NCBI RefSeq assembly: GCF_027886475.1
Contig: NZ_CP115670.1
Coordinates: 248,001-312,000, forward strand
Origin: Corynebacterium sp. SCR221107
GTDB taxonomy: Bacteria; Actinomycetota; Actinomycetes; Mycobacteriales; Mycobacteriaceae
Direction of reading: 5' to 3'
Length of the DNA: 64,000 bases
The notes beneath the pieces were generated by a model. The model searched no databases. It saw nothing but the letters and a program-made list of their open reading frames with translations, and had not been told where the DNA came from. How positions within the stretch are numbered: position 1 is the first letter of the stretch; the number at the start of each line of letters is the position of its first letter. Position numbers and translations under genes: made by a program. This document shows positions 1-10,925 of the stretch, piece after piece.

Positions 1-644
1 CCCTGCAAGATCTCATCGATGAGCTCTCGCGTTTGCCTGGGGTTGGTCCCAAGAGCGCCCAAAGGATCGCCTTCCATCTCCTCCACGTGGAGCCCACCGA
101 CATCACGCGCCTGCAGGAGGCACTTGGTGCGGTGCGCGACGGCGTGACGTTTTGCCGTATTTGCTGCAATATCTCCAGGGAATCGGTGTGTCGCATCTGC
201 GCTGATTCCGGGCGCGATCGTGGAGTGGTGTGCGTGGTCGAAGAGCCTAAGGACATCCAGGTCATCGAGCGCACCGGTGAGTACAACGGCCGCTATCACG
301 TCTTAGGCGGCGCCCTTGACCCCTTGGCCAACATCGGCCCCCGCGAGCTTAATATCTCCCAGCTCTTGCAGCGCATCGGCGGCGTGCTGCCCGACCGCGA
401 GTTGGCTGATTCGACTCCTGAGCACCCCATTTACGACGATGCCCCCACGATCCGTGAGGTCATCCTCGCCACCGACCCCAACACCGAGGGTGAGGCCACC
501 GCCAGCTATCTGGCGCGACTGCTCAAGGATTTCCCCGATCTGGTGGTCTCCCGCCTGGCCTCCGGCATGCCCTTGGGCGGGGACCTGGAATTCGTCGATG
601 AGCTCACCCTTTCGCGCGCACTCAACGGGAGGTTGGTGCTGTAG
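1..644 (+). CDS. recR: Recombination protein RecR (5' end outside window)
   Basis: RecR works with RecF and RecO to load RecA at single-strand gaps. The reading frame is open from the first bases of the window, so the start codon lies upstream; the visible part begins in the helix-hairpin-helix ([17 protein letters not shown]). Next comes a four-cysteine zinc finger (CRICCN then CRIC, around 150-200) and a Toprim domain ([12 protein letters not shown] and [11 protein letters not shown]), ending at a TAG at 642. About 213 residues are seen, close to full RecR length (about 200-220), so few are missing. In corynebacteria recR usually follows dnaX and a YbaB-type gene, which would lie left of the window. 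Confidence 0.96.
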   Translation, partial: LQDLIDELSRLPGVGPKSAQRIAFHLLHVEPTDITRLQEALGAVRDGVTFCRICCNISRESVCRICADSGRDRGVVCVVEEPKDIQVIERTGEYNGRYHVLGGALDPLANIGPRELNISQLLQRIGGVLPDRELADSTPEHPIYDDAPTIREVILATDPNTEGEATASYLARLLKDFPDLVVSRLASGMPLGGDLEFVDELTLSRALNGRLVL

Positions 645-723
645 CAGCACTCGTCGATGCCGGCGTCTGATGGCGGTGGCAACCTATGGACGTCGGAAAG
701 CACAAGCAAGAAGACCAGCGGAA

Positions 724-778
724 AACGGCCTGCACCCGGTAGCCGCCCCTTAGGTGGGGACGACGGGTGCAGGCCGTT
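724..778. terminator. Bidirectional terminator between recR and gntP-type permease gene
   Basis: A perfect 15-base inverted repeat (AACGGCCTGCACCCG at 724-738 and its complement at 764-778) lies between the convergent recR and permease genes. A-rich sequence on the left and T-rich on the right suit termination from both sides. Confidence 0.75.
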
Positions 779-806
779 GTTATCGGAGGTGACCGCTAGG
801 CGGCAG

Positions 807-2144
807 CTAGATGATGGTGTAGACCAGCCACGTCAACAAGAAACCAGAGACGCCGAAGACGGTGGACAACGCCGTCCAGGTCTTTAGCCCCTGCTTGACG
901 CTCAAGCCTAGGTACTTGGTGACGATCCAGAAGCCCGAATCGTTGATGTGGGAAAGCCCCAGCGCACCAAAGCCGATGGCAAGCATGATGAGGGTGGTGT
1001 GGATGCCGTTCAATCCGGCCGCAGCGATTGGCTGAGTAAGCAAGCCCGCCGTGGTCAACATGGCTACCGTTGCCGAACCCTGGGAGGCGCGCAGCGCGAG
1101 GGAAAGCAGGAAGGCCATGAGGATTATCGGCATGTGGGCCGCCACCAGCATGTCCGATAGCACCTTGCCGATGCCGGACTCCACCAAAACATTCGCGAAG
1201 CCACCACCGGCGCCGGTGACGAAGATGATGACCGCAACCGCGGGCAGCGCCGAATCGAGGATGCCGGAAGAATACTCGCGATCCCACTTCTGCTGGCGGC
1301 CGATGGTGATCCAAGCAACCACCACGGCGACGAGCAAGGCCACCGGGGAGGAGCCGATGAAGCTGACCAGGCTGTGCATGGTGGTGCCCTCTTCGCTGAG
1401 CATCGCGCCGGTGGTACCGACCATGATCAAAACAATAGGGAGCAGGATCAGTCCCAGGACGGTAAAAGGAGAAGGGGCGCGGCCTGTCGGACCGGAATCG
1501 GAAAGCTCGACCGGGGAGGCGGCGCGCTCAACGCCCTCGACCTTGAGCGCCTTCGCCGCGAAATAACCAATCACGCAGGTGGCCGCAGCAATCGGAAGGC
1601 CGATGGTGAGCATGAGACCAGGGTCGGACTCGAGGACACCAGCCACGGCAACCGGGCCGGGGTGTGGTGGGAGGGTGACATGCACCGTGAGCATCGCACC
1701 GGCGACCGGGAGGCCGATCTTGAGCGGGTTGATCTTGGCCACGGCAGCAAAGCCGAAGACAATTGGGGCCAAGATAATGAAGCCGACATCGAAGAAGACC
1801 GGGATGCCCAACACGAATGCCGCGATGGTTACCGCGGCCGCGATCCGGTGCGGGCCGAGCTTCTCAGTGAAGTATTGGGCTACGGCCTCCGCACCGCCGG
1901 AGACCTCGATGATGCGACCGAGCATCGCGCCGAGGCCCACGACCACCGCCACCGAGCCGAGCGTCTTACCCACGCCGTTTGTGACGGTGCTCACGGAATC
2001 CGCCAGCGGGATTCCCGAGGCCACCGCTGTTGCGATGGACACACCGATGAGGGCCACGAATGCCGGCACCTTGACCCAGATGACCAGGACCAAGAGCACG
2101 AGGACAGCAAGCGCACCGAGCGCGAGCAATGAAACGCCTGACAT
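807..2144 (-). CDS. GntP-family sugar-acid:H+ symporter
   Basis: A 445-residue polytopic membrane protein of the gluconate permease (GntP/GntT) family, hydrophobic throughout with a glycine-rich start (LALGALAVLVLLVLVIW). Family signatures include VGLGAMLGRIIEVSGG, PVFFDVGFIILAPI, and VTLPPHPGPVAVAG near residue 160. The family imports gluconate and related aldonic acids with protons. It is the last gene of a minus-strand set with a 3-hydroxyacid dehydrogenase (6 bp upstream) and a four-carbon acid kinase, so the likely substrate is a tetronate such as threonate or erythronate rather than gluconate. That substrate is inferred from context. The stop lies just before the shared terminator. Confidence 0.9.
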   Translation of the reverse strand: MSGVSLLALGALAVLVLLVLVIWVKVPAFVALIGVSIATAVASGIPLADSVSTVTNGVGKTLGSVAVVVGLGAMLGRIIEVSGGAEAVAQYFTEKLGPHRIAAAVTIAAFVLGIPVFFDVGFIILAPIVFGFAAVAKINPLKIGLPVAGAMLTVHVTLPPHPGPVAVAGVLESDPGLMLTIGLPIAAATCVIGYFAAKALKVEGVERAASPVELSDSGPTGRAPSPFTVLGLILLPIVLIMVGTTGAMLSEEGTTMHSLVSFIGSSPVALLVAVVVAWITIGRQQKWDREYSSGILDSALPAVAVIIFVTGAGGGFANVLVESGIGKVLSDMLVAAHMPIILMAFLLSLALRASQGSATVAMLTTAGLLTQPIAAAGLNGIHTTLIMLAIGFGALGLSHINDSGFWIVTKYLGLSVKQGLKTWTALSTVFGVSGFLLTWLVYTII

Positions 2145-2150
2145 GGTGGG

Positions 2151-3059
2151 CTATCCCTTCGAAGAAGTTCCGTCGGCCTTAGTAGGGGCTACGACCTGGA
2201 TGATGGTGGAATCGTCCTGGGCGCCCTTGCCGCGCACGAGTCCGGCGAGGTACTGCTGCTCCGCGGCGGCGGCTAGGGGGACGCCGATGCCTACGCTCTT
2301 GGCGGCGGCGGTGACAATGCCCATGTCCTTGACGAAGATGTCGAGGCGGCTGCGCACCTCCGGGCCTTCCTCAGTGTAGGCCTGAAGCATCCGCTGGCCG
2401 CGATCGCCGAGCATGAAGGAGGCCGCCGCGCCACTCATCAGCGCATCCAGGGCGGCCTTGGGGTCAAGCCCCAGGCGATCAGCCAGAGCTAGGGCTTCGC
2501 CGGCGGCGGCGATGTGCACGCCACACAGGAGCTGGTTGACGGTCTTGAGAGCCTGGCCCTTGCCGGGAAGATCACCGACAATCACCAGGTTGGAGGCCAT
2601 CGCCTCCAACACCGGGCGGATGCGCTCGACAACCTCCGGCTTGGCGCCGACGGTCACCAGCAGGTCGCCCTGGCCGGCGCGAACCGGGCCGCCGGAGATC
2701 GGGGCGTCGACGATATCGATGCCCAGTTCCTCCAGGCGGGTGGCGGCCTTCTCCACGGCCTGAGTGCCCACGGTGGAGGTCAGCAGGACCACCGCACCCG
2801 GGGCCAAGGCGGCGGCGATGTCGCCTTCGCCGAACAAAGCATCGAGCAGCTGCGGCTCATTGCGCACGGCGAGCAAAACCACATCGGAGCTGTCGGCGGC
2901 TTCCTTGGCGCTGGTGAAGGTCTCAAGCCCTGCCTGCGCGCCGAGGCTGAGACGTTCTTCGGAGATATCGACACCGCGGACGTGGAAGTCCTTGGCAAGG
3001 TTGGTTGCCATGGGCAGACCCATTGCTCCGAGGCCGACGACGGTGATGGTCAAAGACAT
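2151..3059 (-). CDS. ltnD: NAD-dependent threonate-type dehydrogenase (3-hydroxyisobutyrate dehydrogenase family)
   Basis: A 302-residue beta-hydroxyacid dehydrogenase. The N-terminus has the dinucleotide fold (VVGLGAMGLPMATNLAKDF), then the substrate loop DAPISGGPVRAGQG, and the catalytic lysine region (GKGQALKTVNQLLCGVHIAAAGEAL). The ATG at 3059 is chosen over a longer in-frame start because the Rossmann fold begins directly after it and a purine-rich ribosome site (AAAGGGA) lies about 10 bases upstream. LtnD oxidises L-threonate at C2 and some relatives act on D-threonate or erythronate; the neighbouring kinase supports this assignment, although the general family fold also fits tartronate semialdehyde reductases. 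Likely co-transcribed with the kinase (79 bp gap) and permease. Confidence 0.82.
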   Translation of the reverse strand: MSLTITVVGLGAMGLPMATNLAKDFHVRGVDISEERLSLGAQAGLETFTSAKEAADSSDVVLLAVRNEPQLLDALFGEGDIAAALAPGAVVLLTSTVGTQAVEKAATRLEELGIDIVDAPISGGPVRAGQGDLLVTVGAKPEVVERIRPVLEAMASNLVIVGDLPGKGQALKTVNQLLCGVHIAAAGEALALADRLGLDPKAALDALMSGAAASFMLGDRGQRMLQAYTEEGPEVRSRLDIFVKDMGIVTAAAKSVGIGVPLAAAAEQQYLAGLVRGKGAQDDSTIIQVVAPTKADGTSSKG

Positions 3060-3138
3060 GATGCATGTCCCTTTCAAAGATGAATGAATGAGATGAATAG
3101 ATATGAGGCGACGTTTCTGCTCAGCGCCCGGGGCGCTG

Positions 3139-4593
3139 TTAGCTGGCGTTTTCCTGCTCGGACAAGGTGGCAACGACCTCGGCGAGGGAATCATCGGTGC
3201 CCACATTTCCGGCAAAGACGATGTAGGGGACACCGGCGGCCGGGCCTTCGGCGGTCGACCACAGCGAGATGATGCCCGGCTGCATGGGGCCGATCACGGT
3301 GGCGCGGGTCATTTCCAAGCCCTTGGAGGCGATGTCGGAGGAGGTGATGCCACCCTTGGCGATCACAAAGCGCGGGGTCACCGTGTGCACGACGGCATTG
3401 ACGGTGCCGACGAGTGCCTCGGACACGCGGCGGGCGATAGCCAACGATTCCTCACCCGTGGCGCCGGTGACTAACTCCCGGGAGGTGTGGAAGACCACGT
3501 TGCCGCTTGCCAGCGCCTGAGTGATTTCCTGGGGCAGTGCCTCGAGGTACTGCGCAGCGTTGTCGCCTAGAACCTTGCGTACCTCCAGCTCGACGACGGT
3601 GGGAGCGCTAGATTCCAGCAGCCGGTTGAGCTGGCGGGTGGTGGTGGGCACGTGGGAGCCGACGACGATGAGGCCGCCTACAACGGTTGCCGGTTGGTGG
3701 CGGGTGGCTTCGATTCTTGCCGCGGTCACAACGTCAGGAACGCCTTGGCCGATGCGGGCGCGCACGAACGGCGGGCCGACGCGGTAGATGAAGCGCTTGC
3801 CTGCGGCCTCGGCCGCGAGGATCCCCAGCGAGAGGGCGCGCAGGTCATCCTCGGTGACGATGTCGGCGACGATCGGTTGGCGGTTGCTGGCAGTTGCAAG
3901 GGCCTGCGCGATGCCGTCGGTGCCCTGGCGGATGAGCGAAAGATCGAGGGTGAGCACCTGCTCGGCGGTAACCGCGCCGTGGGTTTCTTCTTCAACCCAC
4001 TCCGGCAGCGCGGAGGAGGAATAGCCGAAGGTGGCGTCCTTGGCGAACTCGGTTTCGCCGACCGGTTGGAAACCGGTATTGATGTTGCCCGCGTAGTGGA
4101 TGCCGCCGATGGTGATGCGACCGGCATCGCCGAAGGCCGGGACGATGATGTAGCCGTCGATGCTGCCTGGGGTGTCCTCGAGCCTATCGACCGCGTCGGC
4201 GAGGGTGTCTGGCTCGAGGGGGAAGTGTCCGCGCAGGGTGGAATCGCTGCGAGAGACGAAGATAGGCTTCTTTCCGCTTTCTCGTGCTGCTGCGTAGGCG
4301 GCCTCAGCGACAGAGATGTTGATAGCGCGGGCATCGGCCGGGTCGAGGGAACGCGAGTTCGTCATCACGTAAATCGCCGGTGCATTGTGGGCCAAGGCCC
4401 AGGCGAAGTCGCTTGCCTCCCAGCGGGTCAGCACGGGAAGGTCTGCCACGGACTGGGTTCCTGTGGGGTCATCGTCGAGGACGATGAGGACGGTGGTGGT
4501 GTCCTTGGCGGCGGCTGCTGCGACGTCGCTTGCGGGGATGGTGACAGGTGCCGGGAACTCCTTGAGGAGCTCCTCGATCGGGTGGAAGGTCAT
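3139..4593 (-). CDS. otnK: Four-carbon acid sugar kinase (3-oxo-tetronate 4-kinase type, former DUF1537)
   Basis: A 484-residue two-domain kinase. The N-terminal domain carries the signature VLDDDPTGTQSVADLP (about residues 38-53) and SRSDSTLRGHFP (about 113-124); the C-terminal nucleotide-binding domain has KGGITSSDIASKGL near residue 415. OtnK phosphorylates the 3-oxo-tetronate made by LtnD or related dehydrogenases at O4, before decarboxylation to dihydroxyacetone phosphate. It is the first gene of the operon; an exact 15-base palindrome lies 26 bases upstream of its start. The next enzyme of the known pathway, the OtnC-type decarboxylase, is not in this window. Confidence 0.9.
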   Translation of the reverse strand: MTFHPIEELLKEFPAPVTIPASDVAAAAAKDTTTVLIVLDDDPTGTQSVADLPVLTRWEASDFAWALAHNAPAIYVMTNSRSLDPADARAINISVAEAAYAAARESGKKPIFVSRSDSTLRGHFPLEPDTLADAVDRLEDTPGSIDGYIIVPAFGDAGRITIGGIHYAGNINTGFQPVGETEFAKDATFGYSSSALPEWVEEETHGAVTAEQVLTLDLSLIRQGTDGIAQALATASNRQPIVADIVTEDDLRALSLGILAAEAAGKRFIYRVGPPFVRARIGQGVPDVVTAARIEATRHQPATVVGGLIVVGSHVPTTTRQLNRLLESSAPTVVELEVRKVLGDNAAQYLEALPQEITQALASGNVVFHTSRELVTGATGEESLAIARRVSEALVGTVNAVVHTVTPRFVIAKGGITSSDIASKGLEMTRATVIGPMQPGIISLWSTAEGPAAGVPYIVFAGNVGTDDSLAEVVATLSEQENAS

Positions 4594-4619
4594 CCCAACT
4601 CCTTAATTGCTCAGTGCTT

Positions 4620-4634
4620 AGACCTCAGAGGTCT
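4620..4634. promoter_or_regulatory. Palindromic operator upstream of the kinase operon
   Basis: The sequence AGACCTCAGAGGTCT is a perfect inverted repeat (7-base arms about one central base). It lies 26 bases before the kinase start and 200 bases from the end of the divergently relevant GntR/FadR gene. Its size and symmetry fit a FadR-subfamily GntR operator, so it is the likely control point for the sugar-acid genes. No second copy was found near the regulator's own start. Confidence 0.55.
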
Positions 4635-4831
4635 GTTCATGGGCAACCTTAGGCCAGTTTGGGAAAAGCTACAAGATCCAGAAACGAAATGTTGCCAAAG
4701 TTGCTTTTGGCTTTAAACGGGCATGCGAGATCGGGCGCGAAAGGATAGGTAAACATGCTGCTAGCGGAGATTTTTTGTGCCGCCTAGGGGTGCAATTGCT
4801 TGCCGACGCATCCCCGCCGCAAGCCATAAGG

Positions 4832-5548
4832 CTACTTGTCCGTTGCGCTATCCGGCCCCGGGAGGAAGGCGGAGATGTCGTCAAAAGTCTGGGTCATATG
4901 AGCCCGCATGGCATCCTTGGCTGCTTGCTCATCCCCGGCGGAGATCGCGTCGAAAATGGCATGATGGTGCACGCTTGCGCGCGAGCGTACCTCGGCAACC
5001 TCGTTGGTCTTGCGGCGCGAGGTGGCAAGCGCACCGGCCAGGGGGATCATGAGCGCGGAGACGAAGGGATTGCCGGTGGCCTCCAGTAGTGCGTTGTGAA
5101 ATGCCACATCGGCGTCGGTGGTGGCCGCCACGTTGCCGGAAGCGGTGGCCTCGTCATAGCGCACGAGCGCGTCCTTCATCTTGGCGATGTCTTCTTCCGT
5201 GGCCCGATTGGCGGCCAGTCCGGAGGAACCCACCTCAATCATCCTGCGTACCTCGGTGAGATAAATGCCGATGGTCTTGGCATCAAGATTGCGCGAAATG
5301 ATATCGAGTCGCGACTGAACGTCATTCCACCGGTTGATGGGGGTCACAAAGGTGCCGCGCCCGTGGATGACCTCCACTACGCCACGATCGGCGAGAGTGC
5401 GCACGACCTCGCGCATGGTGGGGCGGGAAACTTCCAGGAACGCGGCGAGATTGGCTTCCGGCGGCAAGGCTTGACCCGGTTGGAAGGTCCCATTGGCGAT
5501 GGCGTCCATGATCCTTTCGATGCCTTGGGTAACCAAGTCTGTGCGCAT
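4832..5548 (-). CDS. FadR-subfamily GntR transcriptional regulator
   Basis: A 238-residue regulator. Residues about 10-75 form the GntR winged helix (QALPPEANLAAFLEVSRPTMREVVRTLADRGVVEVIHGRGTFV), and the rest is an all-helical FadR/FCD ligand domain with the acidic and histidine metal-binding pattern (D-x-x-FH and SRASVHHHAIFDAI). The ATG at 5548 is preferred over an upstream in-frame start because AGGGAGGA sits about 8 bases before it. It lies upstream of and in the same direction as the kinase-dehydrogenase-permease genes, with 238 bp between, and most likely represses them until a sugar acid binds. Confidence 0.88.
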   Translation of the reverse strand: MRTDLVTQGIERIMDAIANGTFQPGQALPPEANLAAFLEVSRPTMREVVRTLADRGVVEVIHGRGTFVTPINRWNDVQSRLDIISRNLDAKTIGIYLTEVRRMIEVGSSGLAANRATEEDIAKMKDALVRYDEATASGNVAATTDADVAFHNALLEATGNPFVSALMIPLAGALATSRRKTNEVAEVRSRASVHHHAIFDAISAGDEQAAKDAMRAHMTQTFDDISAFLPGPDSATDK

Positions 5549-6077
5549 GCCGATCAATCCTCCCTCATGACTGCTCTCATCGAGAATGTACCGCAATGAG
5601 CTCCATCGTTACCACCAGGAGGCAATTATCGACGAAGTCTCACACCCCGATCGCTTGGTTGGGCAGGATCTGGAGGAGGCGCTAGCCGGGGTGATAGGCC
5701 GGTGCCTGGATGGCCGGCACCTTGCTCGGTGGAAGTGCTGGCGTCGATGGGTGACGGATAGTGATATAGAACACAGTCAAATTGTGTTAATTTTCTACCG
5801 AAAACATCTGTGCTGGAACGGTGCAGTTTTGGTGAAGAAATTAATCAAAATACATGCCTGGAAAGTGAAACGGTTCTGGCTTTTCTGGCGGGCTTGTGGT
5901 CTGTGACCGTCGGAAAGCGTGCGCCCGCAATGCGTACGCGCGGAAGGAAGGTGGAGCCTGTTTTTGAGGTAATGCTGCGAGGAATTTCTTTTCGATTATT
6001 GGGAAAGTGTTACCGCGTGGAGTCTGGTTCCTAACGTACGTGGCGGGTGTGGGGCAGTTGCCGGTGAAGAAAACCCG
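5549..6077. other. Intergenic region between GntR regulator and dienoyl-CoA reductase
   Basis: About 530 bases with no credible gene; the small open frames here have no RBS and no recognisable protein character. It includes an AT-rich stretch (about 5755-5860) that may hold promoters, an inverted repeat GGTGCC-N9-GGCACC around 5703-5723, and a CGTCGGAAAGC copy at 5908-5918. A 26-bp palindrome lies just to its right. Confidence 0.5.
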
Positions 6078-6103
6078 CAAAATGTGTCGCACGACACATT
6101 TTG
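6078..6103. promoter_or_regulatory. 26-bp palindromic operator upstream of fadH-like gene
   Basis: Perfect 12-base arms (CAAAATGTGTCG at 6078-6089, complement at 6092-6103) separated by CA, ending 18 bases before the fadH-like start. The length and 2-bp spacer are typical of TetR-family operators in fatty-acid metabolism. No TetR gene is adjacent, so the regulator must be encoded elsewhere. Confidence 0.65.
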
Positions 6104-6112
6104 TGACAGTAG

Positions 6113-8206
<2,094 letters not shown>

Positions 8207-8234
8207 GCGCGGCGGGAGGCGTCGGCAAGCAAAA

Positions 8235-8272
8235 AAGGGCAAGCCCGGCGCCTTAACGCCGAGATTGCCCTT
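8235..8272. terminator. Convergent terminator after fadH and phoX
   Basis: Inverted repeat AAGGGCAA-GC-CCGGCG...CGCCGA-GA-TTGCCCTT between two convergent genes, preceded by a run of six A and followed by T-rich sequence, so it can act in both directions. A CGTCGGCAAGC copy (8220-8230) touches its left edge. Confidence 0.7.
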
Positions 8273-8292
8273 GTATCAAGCGTTACCGCTGG

Positions 8293-10374
8293 TTAGGCGA
8301 CGCCGATGGAGCCGCCGTCGGCCCGCCACACCATCGCAACAGCCGGACGCGGGAGGTCGGTGCCACCGTCGGGCCAGTGCGAGGAGAACTCGCCCCACAC
8401 GGCCTCGTCGGACTCGCCCGGGTGCTGCACGTTGACCAGCACGCGCTCGTCCTGGACGATCGGGCCGCAGGTCTCGGCATCCACGGGCACGGTGAGGAAG
8501 CACTTGACTAGGCCGCGGTTGTCACCCTCAAGGCCGACGGCGTAGAGGCCGTCGTTGGAGCCGAGCGCATTGCCGTCGGTGGAAATCCACAGGTTGCCGT
8601 GCTTGTCGAAGGCCAGGTTGTCCGGGCAGGAGATCGGGGAGACCTGGGACTTATCGAAACCGCCGAAGTAGGTGTTGGCCTCCTCCGGGTCGCCGCACAC
8701 CAGCAGGATATTCCAGGTGAAGGACTCTCCGGCATGGTCGTCGTCGAGTTCCATGACCAGGCCGTTCTTGTTCTCACGGACCGGAGCGTACTCCTTGGGG
8801 TCCTCCTTGGACTTGGCGGCATTCTCTCCGGAGGCGCCTCGGTAGGAGTTGTTGGTCAGCGCGACGTACACCTTGCCGGTTATGGGGGAAGCCTCGAAGT
8901 CCTCGGGGCGATCCATCTTGGTAGCGCCCACGGCATCGGCCGCGAGGCGGGTGTAGACGGCGACCTCTTCGGCGGTGAACCCGTCGACATGCGAGGTTGC
9001 CTTGCCGTCGGCGACGGTGAGCAGCTTGTGCCAGGTGCCGGTGCCGTCGAAGGCGCCGTCGGAAGGCAGCTCGCCGTCACCGGTGATTTCGGACTCGGGG
9101 GAGTTGCCCTCGAGGGAGGCTACGTAGAGGGTGCCCTCGTCGAGGATGGTCATGTTGTGCGCAATGTCGCCGTCGACGATCTTCTTGGAGGAGACGAACT
9201 TGTAGATGTACTCAAAGCGCGCATCGTCGCCGGAGTAGCACACGACGGTGCCGTCAGAGGTGACATGAATGTTGCCGGCCTCGTGCTTGAAGCGTCCCAG
9301 GGCGGTGTGCTTGACCGGGGTGGAGTTGGGATCTAGCGGGTCGATCTCCACGATCCAGCCGAAGCGGTTGATCTCATTCGGCTCGCGGGAGACGTCGAAG
9401 CGGTCGTGCAGGCGCTCCCACTTGCGGTCGGATGCGCCTTCCGGCACGCCGAAGCGCTTGAGGTTTTCGGCGGCGCGGCCGGAGCCCTGGCCCTCGGCGT
9501 TGGCGAAATACTGCTCGAAGTTTTCCTCGCCGGATAAGATGGTGCCCCATGGGGTCACACCACCAGCGCAGTTGTTGAGGGTGCCGAAAACCTTGGTGCC
9601 GGTGGGATCGGCGGCGGTGCGCACGAGGTCGGAGCCGGCAGCCGGACCAACCAGGCGGAACTCGGTGTTGGCTGTGATGCGGCGGTTGAGCGGGCCGAAC
9701 TCGCGGGTCAGCTTGCCGGTGGTGGCATCCTTGGACACCTCAAGCACGGTGTGTCCGTGGGCGGCGAGGCCGATGTTGATCTGCTCGTTGGTGGGGTTTT
9801 CCGGATCGTAGTCCGGGAACATCTGCGGCTCGGTGGTGTACTCGTGGGAGCAGACATACACCAGGCGGTTGGGGTCTTGCGGGTGTTCGATAAGCCCTGC
9901 GAAGTCATTGTTGAAGCCGAACTGGCGCTCGGCGGCAGCCGCGGTCTGGTTGTTGACGTCGAAGGCCGGAGCATCCTCGTACACCGGGTCGCCCCAGGCA
10001 ATGAGCACGGCGGTCTCGTAACCGCTCGGCACCGCGACCTTGTCGTCGGTATTGGGGGCGACGGCCTCGAACTGCATGCCGGTCGGCGCGGAGGCGGCGG
10101 CGCGGGAGGTGTCCACCGAGGTGGAGCTGCCCGCAGCTCCAGAGGAGGTGGCTGCTGAATCGGAGGAGCAGGCCGCGAGTGCTGCACCACCGCCAACGGT
10201 CAGCGCGGTCAGCGCCGAGCCGCGCAGGATGGTGCGGCGGGAGACAATGGTGCCGAAGTATTCGTTGTTGGAGTTGTTTGTGCACTCGCCCATGCAAGCG
10301 TTGCCGCACTTATAGGTACAGGTCAGCCGGGAGCGCTTGGACTGGAACAGCAAGTTGATGCCTTTGAGTGACAT
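8293..10374 (-). CDS. phoX: PhoX-type phosphatase (DUF839), Tat-exported lipoprotein
   Basis: A 693-residue protein of the PhoX/DUF839 family of calcium- and iron-dependent alkaline phosphatases. The ATG at 10374 gives a 45-residue N-terminal extension with four cysteines (TCTYKCGNACMGEC), then the Tat motif SRRTILRG (residues 45-52) and a lipobox ALAAC with the lipid cysteine near residue 69. The mature protein contains typical PhoX blocks such as GWIVEIDPLDPNS, KHEAGNIH, ARFEYIYKFVS and RPEDFEASP. It would act outside the membrane to release phosphate from organic esters. The Cys-rich leader before the twin arginine is seen, from memory, in other actinobacterial PhoX proteins. No clear Pho box was found upstream. 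Confidence 0.85.
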   Translation of the reverse strand: MSLKGINLLFQSKRSRLTCTYKCGNACMGECTNNSNNEYFGTIVSRRTILRGSALTALTVGGGAALAACSSDSAATSSGAAGSSTSVDTSRAAASAPTGMQFEAVAPNTDDKVAVPSGYETAVLIAWGDPVYEDAPAFDVNNQTAAAAERQFGFNNDFAGLIEHPQDPNRLVYVCSHEYTTEPQMFPDYDPENPTNEQINIGLAAHGHTVLEVSKDATTGKLTREFGPLNRRITANTEFRLVGPAAGSDLVRTAADPTGTKVFGTLNNCAGGVTPWGTILSGEENFEQYFANAEGQGSGRAAENLKRFGVPEGASDRKWERLHDRFDVSREPNEINRFGWIVEIDPLDPNSTPVKHTALGRFKHEAGNIHVTSDGTVVCYSGDDARFEYIYKFVSSKKIVDGDIAHNMTILDEGTLYVASLEGNSPESEITGDGELPSDGAFDGTGTWHKLLTVADGKATSHVDGFTAEEVAVYTRLAADAVGATKMDRPEDFEASPITGKVYVALTNNSYRGASGENAAKSKEDPKEYAPVRENKNGLVMELDDDHAGESFTWNILLVCGDPEEANTYFGGFDKSQVSPISCPDNLAFDKHGNLWISTDGNALGSNDGLYAVGLEGDNRGLVKCFLTVPVDAETCGPIVQDERVLVNVQHPGESDEAVWGEFSSHWPDGGTDLPRPAVAMVWRADGGSIGVA

Positions 10375-10925
10375 TGTTTTCAAACTCCGTTTCTTCTCAG
10401 GAGAGCAGGGCGTGCAAAAAGGAACAGGTGGAACCATATTTTTGTTTGGTTGCCAAAAGGCATGGGTGAGGTGAAAAATCGGTAAAGATAATTTTTGGGT
10501 GCAAAACTAAAAGATCCCTTGCCTGTGCGGCGGTGTGCTTGCCGACGTCGAACGCGCCGCATCGCGACATCCTTCCTGCATGCGCGCGGTTTCACCCGCT
10601 TGCGCCAAGTTTTTTCTTCCGGCGAGGGAACGCACGCGCCTCAATTTCAGTCTTTCAAGGTCACGGCGGGAAACGCGAAAGGTGAACTGGAGGGAAATCA
10701 AATATCCAGCGCCTGAAAAAGAACCTGCCGGTAAAGGCCTGCCCGACAAGCAGGCGTCTGCCTCCCGGCTGACGGTGCTGCTCGGCGTGCGCGCAGGAGG
10801 TACTGGGGTCGTCGGAAAGCAACCGTCACCCACGCACGGCGACGGCACGAAAGAAAACTACACGCGACTAAAGCGGCGGGAGTGGAAGAAGTGACAGAAA
10901 CGAAGGATGAAGGAGCAAGAAGTAA
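10375..10925. other. Intergenic region upstream of phoX and the Cys-rich protein gene
   Basis: About 550 bases with no supported gene. It holds the divergent promoters of phoX and the downstream gene, two copies of the recurring sequence CGTCGG(C/A)AAGC (10537-10547 on the minus strand, 10810-10820 on the plus strand), and a small hairpin GCCTGC-N7-GCAGGC near 10737. I see no RNA gene or mobile-element trace. Confidence 0.45.

Noticed and set aside
1051..1566. Long plus-strand frames opposite gntP, ltnD and otnK
   Set aside because: Shadow frames of the high-GC minus-strand genes; composition (Ser/Thr/Arg rich) is typical of antisense reading and no motif is seen.
5586..5906. Open frame of about 106 codons between the GntR regulator and fadH
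   Set aside because: No ribosome site, Trp/Arg/Lys-heavy composition without domains, and it overlaps the AT-rich promoter-like zone.
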